Part shown: positions 27,636 to 34,835 of the stretch, piece after piece | Layout: every line of letters begins with the position of its first letter | Position numbering within the stretch: position 1 is the stretch's first letter | NCBI RefSeq assembly: GCF_000420865.1 | Contig: NZ_ATVT01000003.1 | Location: 1-64,000 of the forward strand | From: Butyrivibrio sp. XPD2006 | Lineage (GTDB): Bacteria > Bacillota > Clostridia > Lachnospirales > Lachnospiraceae | DNA length: 64,000 bases | Direction of reading: 5' to 3' | Made by a program: the position numbers and the translations under genes | The notes under the pieces: model-generated | What the model saw: only the letters and a program-made list of their open reading frames with translations | Told to the model about the DNA's origin: nothing | The model's database searches: none

Positions 27636-28441
27636 TGCTTAGAGATATTACACTGGGACAATATTATAGGACGGAATCGGTGATCCACGCCCTTGACCCG
27701 AGAGTCAAGATTGTTGGAACCTTCTCCTTTATTATTTCCCTGTTTCTGGTCAAGAATTTCATAGGATATGTCATTGCGGGACTTTTTCTTGTCATCTGCA
27801 TAAAGCTTTCAAATGTGCCTCCAAAATTCATTTTTAGGGGCATGAAAGCGATTTTTTTCCTGCTTATGATAACAATGGTCTTCAATCTGTTTTTGACGCC
27901 GGGAGAGCCTCTGGTGAGTTTCTGGAAGCTGCAGATCACCAAGGAAGGTCTGAAGCTTGCGATCATGATGGGAATAAGGCTTGTGTTCCTTATTACCGGA
28001 TCATCTCTGATGACCCTTACGACGACTCCCAATAACCTTACAGACGGTCTTGAGGATCTTCTCAAACCCCTCAAGAAACTAAGGGTTCCGGTACATGAGA
28101 TTTCAATGATGATGTCTATTGCCCTCAGATTTATCCCTATCCTCATGGAGGAGACGGACAAGATCATGAAGGCACAGATGGCAAGAGGCGCGGATTTTGA
28201 GAGCGGATCCATCATGAACAGAGCCAAGAGCCTTGTTCCGCTACTTGTACCACTGTTTATATCCGCATTCAGAAGAGCCAACGACCTTGCAATGGCCATG
28301 GAAGCGAGATGCTATCGCGGCGGAGAGGGCAGGACCAAGATGAAACCGCTTGTTTACAAGAGGATTGATATTGTCGGACTTGCTGTGATTTTCGGATATG
28401 TGGTCTGCTGCATCGTATTTGGCAGGATCCTTTTTAGATAA
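27635..28441 (+). CDS. ecfT: energy-coupling factor transporter transmembrane protein EcfT
   Basis: 268 residues with about six membrane segments. Two Ala-Arg-Gly-type coupling motifs lie on the cytoplasmic helices: MARGADFESG (~185) and MEARCYRGG (~225). These insert into the two ATPases. The first segment HALDPRVKIVGTFSF is also typical. Confidence 0.94.
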   Translation: MLRDITLGQYYRTESVIHALDPRVKIVGTFSFIISLFLVKNFIGYVIAGLFLVICIKLSNVPPKFIFRGMKAIFFLLMITMVFNLFLTPGEPLVSFWKLQITKEGLKLAIMMGIRLVFLITGSSLMTLTTTPNNLTDGLEDLLKPLKKLRVPVHEISMMMSIALRFIPILMEETDKIMKAQMARGADFESGSIMNRAKSLVPLLVPLFISAFRRANDLAMAMEARCYRGGEGRTKMKPLVYKRIDIVGLAVIFGYVVCCIVFGRILFR

Positions 28442-28458
28442 TTTTGGTAAAAGAGCTG

Positions 28459-29247
28459 ATGAGTGAGAAAAGACGTGTGATGCTGGTGGTGTCCTATGAC
28501 GGAACAGCCTACAACGGCTGGGCACTTCAGACGAGCACCCACAACACAATTGAAGAGATGTTAAACCGCGCAATTCATGGGCTTACGGGAGAAGAGGTGC
28601 AGGTTATCGGCGCCAGCAGGACTGATGCCGGGGTTCACGCCTATGGGAACATAGCTGTTTTCGATACTGCCAGTTCAATTCCGGGAGAGAAATTCTCTTT
28701 TGCCCTGAATCATATATTGCCGGACGACATAAGAGTGGTGAAGTCGCAGGATGTTGCTGCGGACTTTCACCCAAGGCACTGCGATACAGAGAAAACTTAC
28801 GAATATCGCGTTCTCAACACTCAGTTTGAGATCCCTGTGAAAAGACATTACACCTATCATTTCAGTATGCCTCTGGATGTGGATGTGATGCAGAAAGCGG
28901 GAAAATATCTGGTTGGAGAGCACGATTTTACGAGCTTTTGCAATGTTCAGTCCCAGGCGCTGACTCATGTGCGTACCATCAAGGATGTCAATGTGAGGCG
29001 CGAGGGTGATGAAGTCATTATTTCCGTGACAGGTAACGGATTCCTCTACAATATGGTGAGGATCATCGCCGGAACGCTGCTTCAGATAGGAAGGGGCAAG
29101 GGCAAGCCTTCGGATATAACAGGGATGCTTGAAGCAAAAGACAGATCGGCAGCAGGACCGACAGCTCCTCCACAAGGTCTTTTCCTGATGGAATACAAGT
29201 TCCTGAATGGAATTCCCGGGCCTTTGGAAAATGCAAATAATTGTTGA
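28459..29247 (+). CDS. truA: tRNA pseudouridine synthase A
   Basis: 262 residues. Makes pseudouridine at tRNA positions 38-40. The catalytic Asp is in ASRTDAGVHA (~54-63). Further family motifs are DDIRVVKSQDV, FHPRH and NGFLYNMVRIIAGTLLQIGRG. ATG 28459 (MSEKRR) is chosen; the frame is open upstream to a TTG at 28444, and no strong Shine-Dalgarno separates them. The stop codon lies inside the -35 box of the rplM promoter. Confidence 0.94.
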   Translation: MSEKRRVMLVVSYDGTAYNGWALQTSTHNTIEEMLNRAIHGLTGEEVQVIGASRTDAGVHAYGNIAVFDTASSIPGEKFSFALNHILPDDIRVVKSQDVAADFHPRHCDTEKTYEYRVLNTQFEIPVKRHYTYHFSMPLDVDVMQKAGKYLVGEHDFTSFCNVQSQALTHVRTIKDVNVRREGDEVIISVTGNGFLYNMVRIIAGTLLQIGRGKGKPSDITGMLEAKDRSAAGPTAPPQGLFLMEYKFLNGIPGPLENANNC

Positions 29248-29273
29248 CAAATATTGGCAGATAGTCATATAAT
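29244..29273 (+). promoter_or_regulatory. strong promoter of rplM-rpsI
   Basis: Consensus TTGACA (29244-29249), 18-bp spacer, consensus TATAAT (29268-29273). The -35 box overlaps the truA stop codon. Confidence 0.85.
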
Positions 29274-29279
29274 ATCTTA

Positions 29280-29440
29280 CTGTGTGACGTAGTATAACTA
29301 TGTCCTCATTTAAGCTAAGTGGCATATTGATGTCCCGGTAAGCCTCAATATGTTCATATACTGCACAATCAGGTGAAGGGTTGCGCAGAGTAGTAACAAA
29401 TTTTAAGTAATTGTTCTAATCTGGTAATGGAGGAAACACA
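29280..29440 (+). ncRNA. structured rplM leader (L13-leader candidate)
   Basis: About 160 nt before rplM. Hairpins: GACGTAG/CTATGTC (29286-29292 with 29298-29304, one G-U pair) and CATATTGA/TCAATATG (29323-29330 with 29345-29352). Firmicutes are known to carry an L13 leader that autoregulates rplM-rpsI; I infer the same role here from position and structure, without a covariance match. Confidence 0.55.
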
Positions 29441-29869
29441 ATGAAAACATTTATGCCTAGTGCAACTACAGTAGAGAGAAAGTGGTATGTAGTTGATGCT
29501 ACTGATATGACACTTGGACGTCTTGCTTCTAACGTTGCAAACGTACTTAGAGGTAAGAACAAGCCTATTTACACACCAAACATCGACACAGGTGATTTCG
29601 TAATCGTAATCAACGCTGATAAGATCAAAGTTTCTGGTAAGAAGCTTGATCAGAAGATGTACTGGCACCACACAGACTATGTTGGACATCACAAGGAGTT
29701 CTCACTTCGTCAGATGCTTGAGACACACCCTGAGAGAGTTGTTGAGCACGCTGTTAAGGGAATGCTTCCTAAGGGATCTCTTGGAAGAGATATGTACAGC
29801 AAGCTCCATGTATATGCAGGTGCTGAGCATCCACATGCAGCTCAGAAGCCTGAAGTATTAACATTTTAA
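29441..29869 (+). CDS. rplM: 50S ribosomal protein L13
   Basis: 142 residues. [21 protein letters not shown] and the C-terminal [17 protein letters not shown] are diagnostic. An early 23S assembly protein, preceded by GGAGG. Confidence 0.98.
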   Translation: MKTFMPSATTVERKWYVVDATDMTLGRLASNVANVLRGKNKPIYTPNIDTGDFVIVINADKIKVSGKKLDQKMYWHHTDYVGHHKEFSLRQMLETHPERVVEHAVKGMLPKGSLGRDMYSKLHVYAGAEHPHAAQKPEVLTF

Positions 29870-29895
29870 TCGGGTAGTCGAAAGGAGAATCTAAA

Positions 29896-30294
29896 ATGGC
29901 AAAGTCAGCTAATTACTACGGAACAGGTAGAAGAAAAAAGTCAATCGCTAGAGTATACCTTGTATCCGGAAATGGAAATATAACAATCAACAAGAGACCT
30001 ATCGATGAGTATTTTGGTCTTGAGACTCTTAAGGTTATCGTTCGTCAGCCTCTCGTTGCTACAGAGACATCAGACAAGTTTGATGTTGTTGTAACTGTTA
30101 AGGGCGGCGGAACAACTGGCCAGGCCGGTGCAATCAGACACGGCATTTCAAGAGCACTTCTTCAGGCTGATTCAGATGAGTACAGACCTGTTCTTAAGAA
30201 GGCTGGATTTCTTACAAGAGATCCTCGTATGAAGGAGAGAAAGAAATACGGTCTCAAGAAGGCTCGTAGAGCTCCTCAGTTCTCAAAGAGATGA
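29896..30294 (+). CDS. rpsI: 30S ribosomal protein S9
   Basis: 132 residues. [14 protein letters not shown] near the start; the C-terminal tail RRAPQFSKR reaches the P-site tRNA. It closes the rplM-rpsI operon and is followed by a strong terminator. Confidence 0.98.
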   Translation: MAKSANYYGTGRRKKSIARVYLVSGNGNITINKRPIDEYFGLETLKVIVRQPLVATETSDKFDVVVTVKGGGTTGQAGAIRHGISRALLQADSDEYRPVLKKAGFLTRDPRMKERKKYGLKKARRAPQFSKR

Positions 30295-30317
30295 TCATCT
30301 GCTATGGCAGATTTCAG

Positions 30318-30350
30318 AAGACTCGGTACATTTGTACCGGGTCTTTTTTT
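30318..30350 (+). terminator. intrinsic terminator after rpsI
   Basis: AAGACTCGGTAC/GTACCGGGTCTT (30318-30329 with 30334-30345), loop ATTT, seven T. Confidence 0.95.
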
Positions 30351-30359
30351 ATATATGTG

Positions 30360-30388
30360 TTTACGAGGCATACCTCTTTTGTTACAAT
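30360..30388 (+). promoter_or_regulatory. promoter of the ADA-like gene
   Basis: TTTACG (30360-30365), 17-bp spacer, TACAAT (30383-30388), directly after the terminator. Confidence 0.5.
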
Positions 30389-30423
30389 ACTGCAATACCA
30401 AAAAACTCAAAGGGAGGATTGGT

Positions 30424-31362
30424 GTGGGGAATATTTTTGTAGAAGGCTTAAAAGAAAATAATATAAATAAACTATTATCTGCACCTAAAAGTGACCTCCA
30501 TAATCACTCGACAAAAGGTTGTAGGCGTGAATGGCTATCTGAACAGCTACATGTTGACATTCCAAAGCCACCACAGCGACTTGATGGCCTGGAAGGTATG
30601 CAGGCATGGTTTAGGTCCTCTATAAAGCCCTTTTGTGATGGATATGAGAATATGCTGCTTAGATGGGAGGGCGCTTTTGCTGAAGCCGGGCGAAATAATA
30701 TAACTCGTCTTGTAATGAATTTTGGTACAGCTGAAGTGGATCAGGTAGGAACGGTAAAGGGGTTTCAAGAGCTTATAGAAGGGTTCCATAAAGCGTATTG
30801 TCCTGATAGTATCTTTGAAGCTGAGCTGACCTATCCCTCTTTTGGAAACGTGGAACAAGAGGCAGATGAATTCGATAAATATGCCAGTTCAGGATACTTC
30901 AAGGCAATTGATATTTGCGCCGGAGAAAATGTTCAGCCATTTGAAGCTTTTCTCCCACTATACAGGAAAGCTGAGAAGTATCATTTAACTAAGAAGATGC
31001 ATGTTGGAGAAACGGGTTCAGCTGAAGATGTCAGAAGGGCTGTGGAGATTCTTGGCCTATCAGAGGTGCATCATGGAATTAATGCATCAACATCAAAAGA
31101 AACCATGATATTTCTTGCGGATAATCATATAAAGGTTAATGTCTGTCCCAGTAGCAATGTAATGCTGGGATTTGCAAAGGATTATAAAACACATCCAATC
31201 AAAATATTGGTGGAGAATGGTGTTAGAGTTACCATAAATACTGATGATCTGCTGATCTTTGACTCGTCAATTGAAAATGAATATCTTAAACTGTATAGGG
31301 CGGGTACACTGAGAGCAGAGCAGCTTGAGGAGATAAGACAAACAGGATTAGGAATTCTGTGA
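30424..31362 (+). CDS. adenosine deaminase-like metal-dependent hydrolase
   Basis: 312 residues. The amidohydrolase zinc site is visible: SDLHNHSTKG (HxH), HVGETGSAED (His and the proton-relay Glu), HHGIN (His), VCPSSNVML and TINTDDLL (Asp). This is the order found in adenosine/AMP deaminases, but the HxH context differs from classical Add, so the substrate may be a modified purine or another amine. GTG 30424 is chosen, with AGGGAGG six bases upstream; the frame stays open back to 30304 through the rpsI terminator, which cannot be coding start. The gene is more AT-rich than the ribosomal genes before it. Confidence 0.8.
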   Translation: MGNIFVEGLKENNINKLLSAPKSDLHNHSTKGCRREWLSEQLHVDIPKPPQRLDGLEGMQAWFRSSIKPFCDGYENMLLRWEGAFAEAGRNNITRLVMNFGTAEVDQVGTVKGFQELIEGFHKAYCPDSIFEAELTYPSFGNVEQEADEFDKYASSGYFKAIDICAGENVQPFEAFLPLYRKAEKYHLTKKMHVGETGSAEDVRRAVEILGLSEVHHGINASTSKETMIFLADNHIKVNVCPSSNVMLGFAKDYKTHPIKILVENGVRVTINTDDLLIFDSSIENEYLKLYRAGTLRAEQLEEIRQTGLGIL

Positions 31363-31402
31363 TAGTATGAAATAACATCTGGGGATAAAGGATTTTAAGT
31401 TT

Positions 31403-32365
31403 ATGTTGGCACATAATAAAAGTGGATGGACGCTATTGGAATACTTGAAAGTAAGCGAAGATGATATAGGTGATTTTGATAATGTTACCGGCTCTTTTGC
31501 CGTTATATCAGTTAATGGTGAATACCTGATCGGTTTCAATTCCTGGAGGCAGCAATGGGAATTTCCGGCGGGAGGAATAGAACCCGGAGAAACAGCGCGA
31601 GAGGCTGCTATTAGAGAGCTATATGAAGAAACTCATCAGCGCCAGACTGATCTCGAGTTTAAAGGGTTATTTAAGATAAAAGATCCGAAGGGAACAATAA
31701 AGTATCAGGCAGTGTTTTACGGTACTATGCCGACCCTTGCTCCATTTTCGCATATCGCTGAAGATGAGATGGATAAGATACGCCTATGGGACTTTAAAGA
31801 AGATATCGGATATGTAGATGAATGTGATCTAAAGATTGTTGAGCTGGTCACGGGCAACATGAATAATCCGGAAACAAGCTTTACTATCAGACAAAAATCT
31901 GCCAGAGATATGCTTTCCCTTTGGAACTATAGTAATTACAGTGAGGCAACTCCCACTGCCCGCTTTTTCTATGATAATATCGAATCGGGAAATGCCATAT
32001 TCTGGAGTCTGTGTGATGAAGAAAATATCGTCGGAGAACTTTACTCTTTTCTGGAGCTGGAGGATAAAGACTTCGCTGATGGCAAGGATATAGCCTATTT
32101 ATGTGCATTCCGCGTCAATAAGGAGTATCGCGGCAAAGGATACGGAAGTATGTTGATGAATACAGCATTATCCGATCTGAAGTCAAAGAACTTTTCTTTG
32201 GCAACGATAGGTGTGGGTATGGACGAAGAAGGCAACAAAAAAATGTATGATCATATGGGATTTAACAGGAAGATTAAGGAGTGTTTCTTTGATCCCTGCG
32301 CAAGAGACAAGGATATGAAGCCTGCTGCGGATGAAGGCTTTATATTAATGTCAAAAGAACTGTAA
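31403..32365 (+). CDS. Nudix hydrolase-GNAT acetyltransferase fusion
   Basis: 320 residues. Residues ~25-160 form a Nudix domain with GGIEPGETAREAAIRELYEE; the last glycine of the box is replaced (THQ), a tolerated change. Residues ~165-320 form a GNAT domain with the acetyl-CoA loop YRGKGYGSML (~244-253) and YDHMGF near the end. A two-activity protein of unknown substrate; such fusions often act on small toxic or signalling molecules. The start ATG 31403 follows AAAGGA at a longish distance. Confidence 0.8.
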   Translation: MLAHNKSGWTLLEYLKVSEDDIGDFDNVTGSFAVISVNGEYLIGFNSWRQQWEFPAGGIEPGETAREAAIRELYEETHQRQTDLEFKGLFKIKDPKGTIKYQAVFYGTMPTLAPFSHIAEDEMDKIRLWDFKEDIGYVDECDLKIVELVTGNMNNPETSFTIRQKSARDMLSLWNYSNYSEATPTARFFYDNIESGNAIFWSLCDEENIVGELYSFLELEDKDFADGKDIAYLCAFRVNKEYRGKGYGSMLMNTALSDLKSKNFSLATIGVGMDEEGNKKMYDHMGFNRKIKECFFDPCARDKDMKPAADEGFILMSKEL

Positions 32366-32405
32366 GCGGATTCAAATGAATGCTGATTCTTGCCATAAGA
32401 TATAA

Positions 32406-32437
32406 TTGAAACAAAGCCCAATATATGTTATTATAAT
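32406..32437 (+). promoter_or_regulatory. promoter of the DUF3800 gene
   Basis: TTGAAA (32406-32411) with TATTAT at 17 bp (32429-32434), overlapping TATAAT (32432-32437) at 20 bp. Transcription would start close to 32443. Confidence 0.45.
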
Positions 32438-32445
32438 ATTGATCT

Positions 32446-32500
32446 GAGCGAAAGCTCTTTGGATCACCGTAGGCGGGAAGAATTTCCCGTCATTTTTTTT
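32446..32500 (+). promoter_or_regulatory. two-hairpin leader with terminator before the DUF3800 gene
   Basis: First hairpin GAGC-GAAA-GCTC (GNRA loop, 32446-32457), flanked by GATC on both sides. Second hairpin GGCGGGAA/TTCCCGTC (about 32472-32491), then eight T (32493-32500). The Shine-Dalgarno GGAG begins right after the T run, so the terminator controls this gene rather than the one before. It has the layout of an attenuator or a very short riboswitch; I could not match it to a known class. Confidence 0.6.
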
Positions 32501-32511
32501 GGAGTAACAGT

Positions 32512-33186
32512 ATGAAAGAATTAAGTGTATTTATCGATGAATCTGGAGATTTTGGGGAAACGAGAGATATAAGAGATTATTATCTTGTCACTTTTGTTTT
32601 TCATGACCAAAATGAAGATATTTCAGAGAATACAAGAAGATTAGAAAATAGTGTAAAAGAATCCGGTTTGGATATTGAATATATTCATACAGGACCTGTC
32701 ATACGAAAAGAGGGAATATTTGAAAATTATTCATTGGACGAGAGAAGACAATTGCTCTATAAGATGTTCAATTTCGTTATGAAATGCCCAATAGTTTTTT
32801 GCACAATAGCCATAAATAGAAAGGAAGCAAACGATAGGGTTCAATTATCAGGAAAACTTGGTAAGGCAATCAATCAGATGCTTTCTGAACATATGGATTT
32901 TTTGAAAGTTTTTGACAAGGTTATTGTATATTATGATAATGGCCAGCGAGAGTTGGGATCAATTCTAAATGCTATTTTTTCTATTCAATTATCGAATGTT
33001 GAGTTTAGAAAGGCAGAGCCACAAAAGTATCGTTTATTGCAGGCAGCAGATTTCTTGTGCTCTATAGACCTTTTAAGAATCAAAAGAGATGAGAATAGAT
33101 TAAGCAAAGGTGAAAAACAATTCTTTTATAAACCTAATGAGTTAAAGAAAACATTTATTAAAGGTATTAGTAAAAAGCGGATGTAA
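32512..33186 (+). CDS. DUF3800 domain-containing protein
   Basis: 224 residues. The N-terminal LSVFIDESGDFG and central YYDNGQRELG, followed by QAADFLCSID, are the conserved acidic positions of the DUF3800 family, which is thought to have an RNase H-like fold and is common near mobile and defence genes. Activity is unproven. Codon use is clearly AT-rich compared with neighbours, which suggests transfer. No obvious partner gene is adjacent. ATG 32512 follows GGAG. Confidence 0.75.
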   Translation: MKELSVFIDESGDFGETRDIRDYYLVTFVFHDQNEDISENTRRLENSVKESGLDIEYIHTGPVIRKEGIFENYSLDERRQLLYKMFNFVMKCPIVFCTIAINRKEANDRVQLSGKLGKAINQMLSEHMDFLKVFDKVIVYYDNGQRELGSILNAIFSIQLSNVEFRKAEPQKYRLLQAADFLCSIDLLRIKRDENRLSKGEKQFFYKPNELKKTFIKGISKKRM

Positions 33187-33197
33187 TGTTGCCACCA

Positions 33198-33291
33198 ACT
33201 GCATACAGTAGCCCTGAGCTTTCTACCGTACGCAGCAGGTAAACAGCAACTTATCCTGTAAATGCCCAAAACAAGGCATTTAGGGTAGAAA
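33198..33291 (+). ncRNA. branched RNA element before the isochorismatase-like gene
   Basis: ACTG-CATA-CAGT hairpin (33198-33209), then an outer stem TTTCTACC/GGTAGAAA (33220-33227 with 33284-33291) enclosing two arms: CAGGTAA/TTATCCTG with one bulge (33236-33242 with 33251-33258) and AAATGCC/GGCATTT (33260-33266 with 33275-33281). This makes a three-way junction about 20 nt before the start codon. It resembles riboswitch architecture but matches none that I recognise. Confidence 0.5.
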
Positions 33292-33310
33292 CTAAGCGGA
33301 GAAAACAGTT

Positions 33311-33835
33311 ATGAAACTACTTGTCGTAGATGTTCAAAAGGGAATAACAAATGACAGGCTGTATGCCTACGAATCATTTATATCGAACATAACAAGGCTT
33401 ATAGACGCAGCGAGAAAAAACAATGTGGAAGTAATCTACGTACAGCATGACGATGGCCCGGGATCGGGCTTTTCCACTGCCGATGAGGCGTTTGAGATTG
33501 CAGATCAGGTTGCACCTGTGGGGAATGGAAAGGTCTTTTGCAAGACAATTAACAGCTGCTTCGGGAATGCTGATCTTGCTGAATATCTGAAGCAGACAGG
33601 TGAAAAAGAGCTGATGATCATTGGACTTCAGACGAACTTCTGCATAGATGCGACAGTAAAATCTGCTTTTGAGAGAGGCTATAAGGTGATCATCCCGGAA
33701 GGGACAAACTCCACTTTTGACAATGATTACATGGATGCAGAGACCACCTATAAATACTATAACGAAATGATGTGGCCCGGCAGATTTGCTGAATGTGTAT
33801 CTATGGAAAAAGCAATTGCTTTATTGGAGGAGTGA
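33311..33835 (+). CDS. isochorismatase-family cysteine hydrolase
   Basis: 174 residues. The catalytic triad of the family is visible: Asp in LLVVDVQKG (~6), Lys in VFCKTINSCF (~79) and Cys in GLQTNFCIDATV (~113), with a cis-peptide-type region around it. Members include nicotinamidases, ureidoacrylate and N-carbamoyl amidohydrolases; the substrate cannot be told. It is preceded by a branched RNA leader. No terminator is seen before the convergent AraC gene. Confidence 0.85.
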   Translation: MKLLVVDVQKGITNDRLYAYESFISNITRLIDAARKNNVEVIYVQHDDGPGSGFSTADEAFEIADQVAPVGNGKVFCKTINSCFGNADLAEYLKQTGEKELMIIGLQTNFCIDATVKSAFERGYKVIIPEGTNSTFDNDYMDAETTYKYYNEMMWPGRFAECVSMEKAIALLEE

Positions 33836-33879
33836 GGATAAGCAAAGGCTAAAAGAGTCGAGTTGATCCCGGCGCACAG

Positions 33880-34719
33880 TCATCCGGAATTCTTTCTGTA
33901 TTCGTTAGGGGTGATACCTTCTCTTTTCTTAAAAGTATAGCAGAAGGCGCTTTCGTCGATAAAACCGCAGGAAACGGTGATCTCAGAAATGGTCATGTTC
34001 GTATTTGAAAGACAATATTTAGCCGCTGACATGCGGGTTGATAAGAGAAACTGGTGTGGAGTCACGCCGGTTTCTTTTTTGTATTTTCTGGTGAAGTGAT
34101 AGGGCGAGAGACCTGCCATATCAGCCATTTCCTCAAGAGATATCTTTTGGGCGAAATTCTCCGTAAGATAGGCGGTAACCCGCTTTATGCCATCCTCTTT
34201 TGCGCTTTGTTCATGAGATGTGCCGGATGACAATTCCAGGAGGAGATTGCCGATCATAATGCTCATCTGAGCCTCGCTTGCTGACAAGTGCTTCTCTGAA
34301 TTCTCAATCAGTCCTGCAAGAATATCACGGGATGATTTAAAGCTCGAAAGAGCTATGATATTCCCCCTCTCTTTTACAAGATAATCGTAATAGCCCTTTG
34401 CAGATTGCCCGTCAAAATGGAGCCACAGAGTTTTACAGCCTGTATTGGTCCTATAGGCGTGAGGCTTGTAGCAGTCAATCAGAACAGCCTCGCCTTTTGC
34501 CGCCATATGAAATTTATTGCCGAGCAATATTTCCATGGTTCCGCTCTCTATCAGTATAATTAGATAACTGTCGAACCGGCTTCTTTCAAGGGCGTAACCC
34601 GGCAGGTATTCAAAACTTCCCATGACAACAGGGTACAGAAAAAGAGACTTTGCCACAGCAGTTGGCGTATGCAGAAAATACTTGGAATCCCGAGTGATTT
34701 TTTCTTCTGTCGAAAGCAT
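33880..34719 (-). CDS. AraC-family transcriptional regulator
   Basis: 279 residues. The N-terminal ~150 form a cupin-like ligand domain (GTMEILLGNKFHMAAKGEAVLIDCYKPHAYR). The C-terminal ~100 hold the two HTH motifs (LEEMADMAGLSPYHFTRKYKKETG and ISEITVSCGFIDESAFCYTFKK). ATG 34719 follows GGAGG; the track start lies inside that site. It is divergent from the DUF5107-GH2 operon, with overlapping -35 regions, so it probably controls that operon in response to a sugar. Confidence 0.9.
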   Translation of the reverse strand: MLSTEEKITRDSKYFLHTPTAVAKSLFLYPVVMGSFEYLPGYALERSRFDSYLIILIESGTMEILLGNKFHMAAKGEAVLIDCYKPHAYRTNTGCKTLWLHFDGQSAKGYYDYLVKERGNIIALSSFKSSRDILAGLIENSEKHLSASEAQMSIMIGNLLLELSSGTSHEQSAKEDGIKRVTAYLTENFAQKISLEEMADMAGLSPYHFTRKYKKETGVTPHQFLLSTRMSAAKYCLSNTNMTISEITVSCGFIDESAFCYTFKKREGITPNEYRKNSG

Positions 34720-34753
34720 TGTATCCTCCAAAGATGAAGAGCAATTTTTTTAT

Positions 34754-34782
34754 ATTATAGAGCAAGTTTATCAATTGAGAAA
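34754..34782 (-). promoter_or_regulatory. promoter of the AraC regulator
   Basis: On the minus strand, TTTCTC (34777-34782), 17-bp spacer, TATAAT (34754-34759). Confidence 0.55.
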
Positions 34783-34806
34783 GCGTGAAAATTATCCTAT
34801 TCTCAA
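34775..34806 (+). promoter_or_regulatory. promoter and candidate operator of the DUF5107-GH2 operon
   Basis: TTGAGA (34775-34780), 17-bp spacer, TATTCT (34798-34803). TTGAGAA (34775-34781) and TTCTCAA (34800-34806) form an inverted repeat that covers both boxes, and the left arm also lies on the -35 of the divergent AraC gene. Confidence 0.6.
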
Positions 34807-34835
34807 GATGGATCATTCAAATTGAGGAGATGACT

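Noticed and set aside
30304..30423. Upstream extension of the ADA-like gene
   Set aside because: It runs through the rpsI terminator and a promoter; GTG 30424 has a well-placed AGGGAGG.
32446..32500. c-di-GMP, purine or other known riboswitch
   Set aside because: The element is far too short and lacks the conserved cores of those classes.
33198..33291. Purine or TPP riboswitch before the isochorismatase-like gene
   Set aside because: A three-way junction is present but the conserved junction bases of purine riboswitches and the TPP core are not.
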